Assembly: GCA_934433485.1 (NCBI GenBank)
Contig: CAKRZR010000030.1
Coordinates: 1-10,278 of the forward strand
Reading direction: 5' to 3'
DNA from: an uncultured Eubacteriales bacterium
GTDB taxonomy: Bacteria > Bacillota > Clostridia > Oscillospirales > CAG-272
Length of the DNA stretch: 10,278 nt
Part shown: piece by piece, positions 6,127 to 10,278 of the stretch
Position numbering within the stretch: position 1 is the stretch's first letter
Layout of the letters: every line of letters begins with the position of its first letter
The notes under the pieces: model-generated
The model's database searches: none
What the model was told of the DNA's origin: nothing
The model's input: the letters and a program-made list of their open reading frames with translations, nothing else
Made by a program: the position numbers and the translations under genes

Positions 6127-6864
6127 TCAGAGATAGTTTTTGATGGCGTTCAGCTGGGACTTGAGTTCGTCAACGGAACGACCATTTTTCGGTTCGATGG
6201 CGCATTTTGCGGCGATCTTTCCCATGAGGGAGTTCACCACATTCACGCGGGAATACATCATGGACGCAGTAGGGACGATAACGTCCGAGGACTGTTCCGC
6301 ACGCTGCAGGATGCCATCCGCGAAGCCAAGCTCCACGGCTTTGTTCGCATCCATCCACGTCTCTGCATCCATTAGGTGGGACAGCTTTGCACGGGATAGC
6401 CCCGTCTTGATCTCATAGGCGTTGATGATGGAATCTTTCACGCTGTCAAGCATCTCGATCGCTTTTTGCATTTCATCCGAGTTGCCATAGGCGATTGTCA
6501 TAGGGTTGTGGAGCATCATCATGGAAACCGGAGACATCAGCACTTTTGTGCCTGCCATCGCAATGACGGAAGCGGCAGAAGCGGCAATGCCGTCGATCTT
6601 CACCGTCACGCTACCTTTGTAGTCCATCAGCATGTTGTAGATCTGCGCCGCTGCGACGCAACAGCCGCCGGGGCTATTCAACCAAACGGTGATGTCCCCG
6701 GAGCCTGCCATCAGCTCATCCCGGAACAGCTTTGGTGTGACGTCATCGTCAAACCAGCTGTTCTCAGCGATCGTGCCGTTCAGGAACAGGGTTCTTTCCT
6801 GCACTTGTTCCTGGGTTTCCTGATTCGTTACCGTCCTGTTCTTCCAATTCCAGAATTTCTTCAT
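6127..6864 (-). CDS. ClpP-like prohead maturation protease
   Basis: A 245-residue serine protease of the ClpP/crotonase-like family used by HK97-type phages to cleave the capsid delta domain during head maturation. Motifs visible in order: a strand region LFLNGTIAENSW (residues 26-37); ITVWLNSPGGCCVAAAQIYN (58-77), the ClpP-type NSPGG; GIAASAAS (92-99), in which Ser96 matches the ClpP nucleophile; MMLHNP (116-121) with the probable catalytic His119; and DAETWMDANKAVELGFADGI (166-185), where Asp166 is the likely third triad member. The C-terminal 50 residues are a tail with little family signal. ATG 6864 has AAAGGAA about 11 bases upstream. The first 101 bases overlap the end of the portal gene in another frame. 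Position between portal and capsid genes is the classic arrangement. Confidence 0.93.
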   Translation of the reverse strand: MKKFWNWKNRTVTNQETQEQVQERTLFLNGTIAENSWFDDDVTPKLFRDELMAGSGDITVWLNSPGGCCVAAAQIYNMLMDYKGSVTVKIDGIAASAASVIAMAGTKVLMSPVSMMMLHNPMTIAYGNSDEMQKAIEMLDSVKDSIINAYEIKTGLSRAKLSHLMDAETWMDANKAVELGFADGILQRAEQSSDVIVPTASMMYSRVNVVNSLMGKIAAKCAIEPKNGRSVDELKSQLNAIKNYL

Positions 6865-7975
6865 CTGTGTTCGTTTCCTTTCTGCCGGTCGCGAAAATCC
6901 CCGCGTCAGCCAATTTTGTAAGGTTGCCGTTTATGAGGTAGAGGTCGCCTCCATCTTCTTCCGGAATGCGGTCGAGGTTCTCCAGCTCCCGGATATCGTT
7001 CGCGGACATCCAACCGTTCTGCCGACCAATGGCATACCCGTTCATGCGGCTCTGGTAGTCCCCGCGGAGCAATCCTTCCAGGTTGAACTTCACAAAGTAC
7101 CGCGCCTTTTCTTCCTTATTTAAAAGCGACCGCATAATGGACTGTTCCCACCGGATCACCCAGGGGTCAAGCGTGTACTTCACAAATTCCAGGGACTGCT
7201 GTTCAATGTTGGAAAAGCTCGACTTCTCTAGGTCCCCGACCATGTGCGGCGGGACACGGAAGATTCGCGCGATCTCATTGATCTGGAATTTGCGCGTCTC
7301 CAGAAACTGTGCCTGTTCGGGGGATATACCGATGGGCGTGTAGTGGAGTCCCTCTTCCAAAACCGCGATTTTGTTCGCGTTGGCAGAGCCGCCAAACTGG
7401 CTCATCCAAGAGTCGCGAACACGCTGTGGGTCCTTGATCGTACCCGGATGCTCCAGTACGCCGCCGGGAGAAGCACCATTGGCAAAGAATTTTGCGCCGT
7501 ACTCCTCACAGGCAATCGCCATCCCGATCGCGTTCTTCGCCATCGCGATGGGACTGTATCCCACCAGACCATCAAAGCCGAGTCCGGGAATGTGCAGCAC
7601 ATCTTCCGGCGAGAGAATGACCGTCTGGGATTTGTCGCGAATGGCTTCATCCTGCCCACGGGAGTAGGCGTAGTACAAGCGTCCGTTTTCGTCTCTGTCC
7701 ACCGTCATCCGGTTTGGCATCAGCGGATAGAGCGCGATAATTTCGTTCTTACCGTTGCGGATGATCTGCGCATAGGCATTTCCCCAGAGGAGCAGGTGCG
7801 TCATGAGTGTCTCCCGGAACACAAACGAGCTCATCTCTGGATTCGGTTCATCGTGCAGCAGATGGTAGAGCGGATGGTCAAGCGCCATCGCCTTGCCGCC
7901 GCTGTCGGTGTATTTGTAGAGGCGCAAGGGCAGCCCAGCCACAGCCTCCGACAGGATACGGACGCAGGAATACAC
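6764..7975 (-). CDS. Portal protein, HK97 family (main open frame; 5' end interrupted)
   Basis: The intact 403-codon frame of an HK97-type portal protein, which forms the dodecameric ring for DNA entry and binds the terminase. Family features: YSCVRILSEAVAGLPLRLYK at its very start; DHPLYHLLHDEPNPEMSSFV; LLWGNAYAQIIRNGKNEIIA, then LYPLMPNRM; DVLHIPGLGFDGLVGYSPIA, then AIGMAIACEEYGAKFFANGA; KFQINEIARIFRVPPHMVGD; and SFSNIEQQSLEFVKYTLDPW. The C-terminal part is acidic and overlaps the protease gene. The frame opens at GTG 7975, but this is probably not the native start: it has only a weak purine stretch upstream and lies in the middle of the conserved AVYSCVR motif. The native start is ATG 8131 in the same frame, with a good ribosome binding site, but two TAG codons at 7999-7997 and 7984-7982 interrupt it. 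Whether the product is made by re-initiation, readthrough or not at all cannot be told from the sequence. Confidence 0.88.
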   Translation of the reverse strand: MYSCVRILSEAVAGLPLRLYKYTDSGGKAMALDHPLYHLLHDEPNPEMSSFVFRETLMTHLLLWGNAYAQIIRNGKNEIIALYPLMPNRMTVDRDENGRLYYAYSRGQDEAIRDKSQTVILSPEDVLHIPGLGFDGLVGYSPIAMAKNAIGMAIACEEYGAKFFANGASPGGVLEHPGTIKDPQRVRDSWMSQFGGSANANKIAVLEEGLHYTPIGISPEQAQFLETRKFQINEIARIFRVPPHMVGDLEKSSFSNIEQQSLEFVKYTLDPWVIRWEQSIMRSLLNKEEKARYFVKFNLEGLLRGDYQSRMNGYAIGRQNGWMSANDIRELENLDRIPEEDGGDLYLINGNLTKLADAGIFATGRKETNTDEEILELEEQDGNESGNPGTSAGKNPVPERHDR

Positions 7976-7990
7976 AGCGGTCTATCTGCC

Positions 7991-8007
7991 TACCAACTAC
8001 GTTGGTA
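7991..8007. repeat. Short palindrome in the portal interruption
   Basis: The plus strand reads TACCAAC TAC GTTGGTA, a perfect inverted repeat of seven bases with a three-base centre, overlapping the first in-frame TAG of the portal gene. A longer ten-base arm, GCCTACCAAC at 7988-7997, is matched in inverted orientation by GTTGGTAGGC at 8084-8093 within the portal N-terminal coding region. The arrangement is read directly; its origin is discussed under findings. Confidence 0.75.
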
Positions 8008-8131
8008 CAGCAGAGCGTTCGGTCACCGCTTTGCCGGAGGTCGTGCCGCCGAGGAAGAACGCGTAGTTGCTGGCAGCCGTGCGGTTGGTAGGCTTGTCGC
8101 GGGATTTGAATAAACCGGAAAAGATACGCAT
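7997..8131 (-). pseudogene. Portal N-terminal fragment ending at in-frame TAG
   Basis: From ATG 8131, with GAGGTG at 8142-8137 and a five-base spacer, the frame reads 44 codons starting MRIFSGLFKSRDKPTNRTAA and ending ERSAVPT before TAG at 7999-7997. This is a good match to the usual N-terminus of Firmicutes HK97-type portals, including the GGTTSGKAV segment. The next codons are TTG GTA GGC AGA and a second TAG, after which the portal sequence resumes in the same frame with TAVYSCVR. From recall, relatives have about three residues between ERSA and TAVYSC. Removing the 18 bases from first TAG through second TAG (7999-7982) would give exactly that spacing. The gene therefore appears interrupted without a change of frame. 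A base-calling or assembly error in the source cannot be excluded. Confidence 0.75.
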
Positions 8132-8148
8132 AAGAACACCTCATTTCT

Positions 8149-10278
8149 CTATATATACAAAATGCCGCGGTCATCGTAAACCGACTCCCCATTCTCATTC
8201 CCGCACCGTATCGCCCGATCCAGTGCCATAATCGTCGCCACCGCACCGTCGATCTTCTCCGTGGACTTCTCCTTATCCGGCTTGATGTTGCCCGCCGGGT
8301 CGGTGCGGATGAAGATATTGTCCATCATCCACCGCAGCACCGGATGTCCGCCGTGGGCGATTTTCTGTTCCAGCACCAGCTTCATCAGCTCCTTCGTAGG
8401 CGGCGACATATCCTTGAACCCCTGTCCGAACGGCACGACGGTGAATCCCATGCCCTCCAGATTCTGCATCATCTGCACGGCACCCCACCGGTCAAAGGCG
8501 ATCTCGCGGATATGGAAACGTTCCCCCAATTCCTCAATGAACTTTTCAATGAATCCGTAATGCACCACATTGCCCTCGGTAGTCTGGAGAAAGCCTTGCC
8601 GTCCCCACACGTCATACGGTACATGGTCGCGTCTGACGCGCAGGTCGAGATTGTCCTCCGGGACCCAGAAGTACGACAGGATGATGTACTTGTCATCCTC
8701 ATCCAGAGGGGGAAACACAAGCACGAATGCTGTGATGTCCGTAGTGGACGAAAGGTCCAGACCGCCGTAGCACACGCGCCCCTCCAAATCATCCTCGTTT
8801 GTGGCAAAGTCGCACTTGTCCCACAGATGCATTGGCATCCACCGCACCGCCTGCTTGACCCACTGATTCAAGCGCAGCTGACGGAACGCGTTCTCCTCCG
8901 CGGGATTCTGTTTCGCCGATTCACAAGCCGCCTTGACCTTGTCGATACCAACCGTGATGCCGAGTGATGGATTTGCTTTTTTCCACACCTTCGGGTCCGT
9001 CCAGTCGTCGGATTCATCCGCGCCGTAGATCACCGGATAGAATGTCGGGTCGATTTTTCTGCCTTCAAGAATGTCTTTGGCTTTCTGGTGGGTCTCGTAA
9101 CAGATCGATTTCGTGTCCGTCCCGGCAGTGGTGATGAGGAAATACAGCGGCTGCATTCTTGCGTCGCCGGAGCCTTTTGTCATGACGTCGAACAGCTTCC
9201 GGTTCGGCTGTGTGTGCAGCTCATCGAACACTACGCCGTGGATGTTGAAGCCGTGCTTGGAATACGCCTCCGCGGACAACACCTGATAAAAGCTGTTGGT
9301 CGGCAGATAGATCATGCGCTTCATGGAGGCGTTGATCTTCACCCGTTTTGCGAGAGCCGGGCACATCCGCACCATGTCGGCGGCTACCTCAAACACGATA
9401 GAAGCCTGCTGTCTGTCCGCCGCACAGCCGTAGACTTCCGCACGTTCTTCGCCATCGCCGCAGGTCAGGAGCAGGGCCACCGCCGCCGCAAGCTCGGAAT
9501 TGTGCGTAGGCAAAAAAGAACGCCCTACCAGATATTGATGAGACGGGGAGTCCACCTGTATGCACTGCATACCGCGGTTTTCGATCGGTTCAATGGAGTC
9601 GATGTACCGGAAATGACTGCGTGTTGCCGGATTTCTGCGTATCCGATTCTTCGATTTTCTCTGCAGTCCTGCGATGGGCATATCGTCAAATGCTGTGAAC
9701 TTCACGTAATACAATATCTCACCGGTGGCCTTTCGTCCGCACACACAGCTTTTTTGTGACCAGTCGATCCGTTGTGTAGAGTCTGCCTGGGTGATGGCGT
9801 TCTTGATCCCCAGGCTCCAGAGAAGCTCGCTCACACTTTCCGCAAGAGCTTTCTCCGTGGAGGTGTATATCGCCTGTCCTTTCCGGTCGCTAATCGCACC
9901 ATCGGAATCCATCAGTCCCTGGAGCAGTTCCAAACGCTGAAAGTACGAGGCGCGGAGGTATTCCACAGGGATGACCTTATCGTGGAAACTCTTCAAAAGC
10001 ACGGGTTTCAGATCGGGGATACGAAAAACTACGCTGTCTCCTACATTCTGCCACGCTGTTTCCGCTTTGTGATGGGGATGCATGTGCGCAAGAACAGACG
10101 GTATGTCACGTGTCTGGACGGTTATCTCCGGCTTTGTTGCGTTTCCATTTCCAAGCCAGTACCCCATCAGATAGGGATGGACAGGCAGCGTTTTCTCAGG
10201 TGCGCGTATCGCGTCGGCAACGGCAATGCGGAAACGGAATGTTCCTCCATCCCTCGGTAAGCGATACATCTCTCCCGT
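8149..10278 (-). CDS. terL: Terminase large subunit TerL, intein-containing (partial at right edge)
   Basis: The large terminase subunit, the ATPase and nuclease that packages phage DNA through the portal. The open frame runs off the right edge; the N-extein lies beyond it. Residue numbers count from an internal Met at 10269. Residues 1-257 are intein. The C-extein (258-706, 449 residues) begins SELAAAVALLL, the end of a Walker A motif whose GK must lie upstream. GVVFDELH (345-352) is the Walker B with Asp349 and Glu350, followed by YFLITTAGTD (376-385), a motif III-like segment. The RNase H-like nuclease follows: GGLDLS with Asp505, IAFDRWG with Asp593, and KIDGAVA with Asp674 are the likely metal ligands. 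This is the HK97-like Terminase_1 type. The gene ends with TAG 17 bases before the portal ATG. Activity requires intein splicing, since the P-loop is split. Confidence 0.93.
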   Translation of the reverse strand, partial: TGEMYRLPRDGGTFRFRIAVADAIRAPEKTLPVHPYLMGYWLGNGNATKPEITVQTRDIPSVLAHMHPHHKAETAWQNVGDSVVFRIPDLKPVLLKSFHDKVIPVEYLRASYFQRLELLQGLMDSDGAISDRKGQAIYTSTEKALAESVSELLWSLGIKNAITQADSTQRIDWSQKSCVCGRKATGEILYYVKFTAFDDMPIAGLQRKSKNRIRRNPATRSHFRYIDSIEPIENRGMQCIQVDSPSHQYLVGRSFLPTHNSELAAAVALLLTCGDGEERAEVYGCAADRQQASIVFEVAADMVRMCPALAKRVKINASMKRMIYLPTNSFYQVLSAEAYSKHGFNIHGVVFDELHTQPNRKLFDVMTKGSGDARMQPLYFLITTAGTDTKSICYETHQKAKDILEGRKIDPTFYPVIYGADESDDWTDPKVWKKANPSLGITVGIDKVKAACESAKQNPAEENAFRQLRLNQWVKQAVRWMPMHLWDKCDFATNEDDLEGRVCYGGLDLSSTTDITAFVLVFPPLDEDDKYIILSYFWVPEDNLDLRVRRDHVPYDVWGRQGFLQTTEGNVVHYGFIEKFIEELGERFHIREIAFDRWGAVQMMQNLEGMGFTVVPFGQGFKDMSPPTKELMKLVLEQKIAHGGHPVLRWMMDNIFIRTDPAGNIKPDKEKSTEKIDGAVATIMALDRAIRCGNENGESVYDDRGILYI
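9499..10278 (-). mobile_element. Intein with LAGLIDADG homing endonuclease in TerL (C-terminal part)
   Basis: The right 780 bases encode the endonuclease and C-terminal splicing part of an intein. Numbering from the Met at 10269, a first LAGLIDADG motif lies at about 31-42 (HPYLMGYWLGNG) and a second at about 115-125 (LLQGLMDSDGA). The intein C-terminal blocks follow: block F at about 238-249 (QVDSPSHQYLVG) and block G at 252-258 (FLPTHN then S). His256 and Asn257 are the expected penultimate His and terminal Asn, and Ser258 is the +1 nucleophile. The splice junction falls between bases 9499 and 9498. The N-terminal splicing blocks A and B lie outside the window, so completeness cannot be checked. 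Both acidic positions of the endonuclease look plausible: the second motif has DSDG, whereas the first has WLGNG rather than an Asp, so cleavage activity is uncertain. Confidence 0.9.

Noticed and set aside
7982..8008. The palindrome as a recombinase or attachment site, or a transcription terminator
   Set aside because: Seven-base arms with no T-run, no recombinase gene in the window and a position inside an essential gene do not support either reading.
7244..8113. Long plus-strand open frame of 289 codons opposite the portal gene
   Set aside because: It mirrors the codon pattern of the real minus-strand portal gene, its product resembles no family I know, and it has no sensible ribosome binding site or operon context.
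7878..8246. Minus-strand open frame of 122 codons running through the portal interruption
   Set aside because: It is in a different frame from both TerL and the portal, is arginine and cysteine rich in the manner of out-of-frame GC-rich DNA, and does not rescue portal sequence on either side.
9088..9759. Plus-strand open frame of 223 codons opposite TerL
   Set aside because: Shadow of the terminase and intein coding sequence, which have clear catalytic motifs.

Overview
The window is the head-to-tail structural operon of a siphovirus-type tailed phage (Caudoviricetes, HK97-like head genes), either a prophage or a phage contig. Everything I can support is on the minus strand, so the genes read from right to left. 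Strong AGGAGG-type ribosome binding sites, GTG as well as ATG starts, moderately high GC and the style of the portal, tape-measure and fiber proteins suggest a Bacillota host, probably a gut Clostridia-type bacterium. That host call is inference.

Layout in transcription order: (1) large terminase TerL (10278 to 8149), cut by the right edge. It is interrupted by an intein whose C-terminal part, with a LAGLIDADG endonuclease, occupies 10278-9499 and splits the Walker A motif. (2) HK97-type portal gene (8131 to 6764), broken near its 5' end by two in-frame TAG codons flanking a short palindromic segment. (3) ClpP-like prohead protease (6864-6127), overlapping the portal by 101 bases. (4) HK97-type major capsid protein (6108-4921). 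(5) Neck genes: gp6-like connector (4921-4607), head-closure protein (4610-4272), HK97 gp10-like protein (4285-3854), putative tail terminator (3857-3516). (6) Major tail tube protein (3513-2926). (7) Tail assembly chaperone G (2911-2534) with its T extension (to 2346), joined by a clear -1 frameshift signal. (8) A two-gene cassette of a small beta-rich protein (2333-2028) and a fiber-like protein (2028-448). (9) The start of the tape measure protein (412 to the left edge).

The genes are packed head to tail with ATGA, TAATG or few-base junctions, as expected for one late operon with translational coupling. No gene-free stretch exceeds 40 bases. I see no promoter, terminator, RNA gene or CRISPR array. 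Terminase, portal, protease and capsid protein build and fill the head; the neck genes join it to the tail; the tube protein, chaperones and tape measure build the tail.

Four things stand out: the TerL intein in the P-loop; the interrupted portal start with an inverted-repeat signature; the textbook slippery heptamer plus stem-loop in the tail chaperone pair; and the AT-richer fiber cassette placed between the chaperones and the tape measure, where those genes normally sit side by side.
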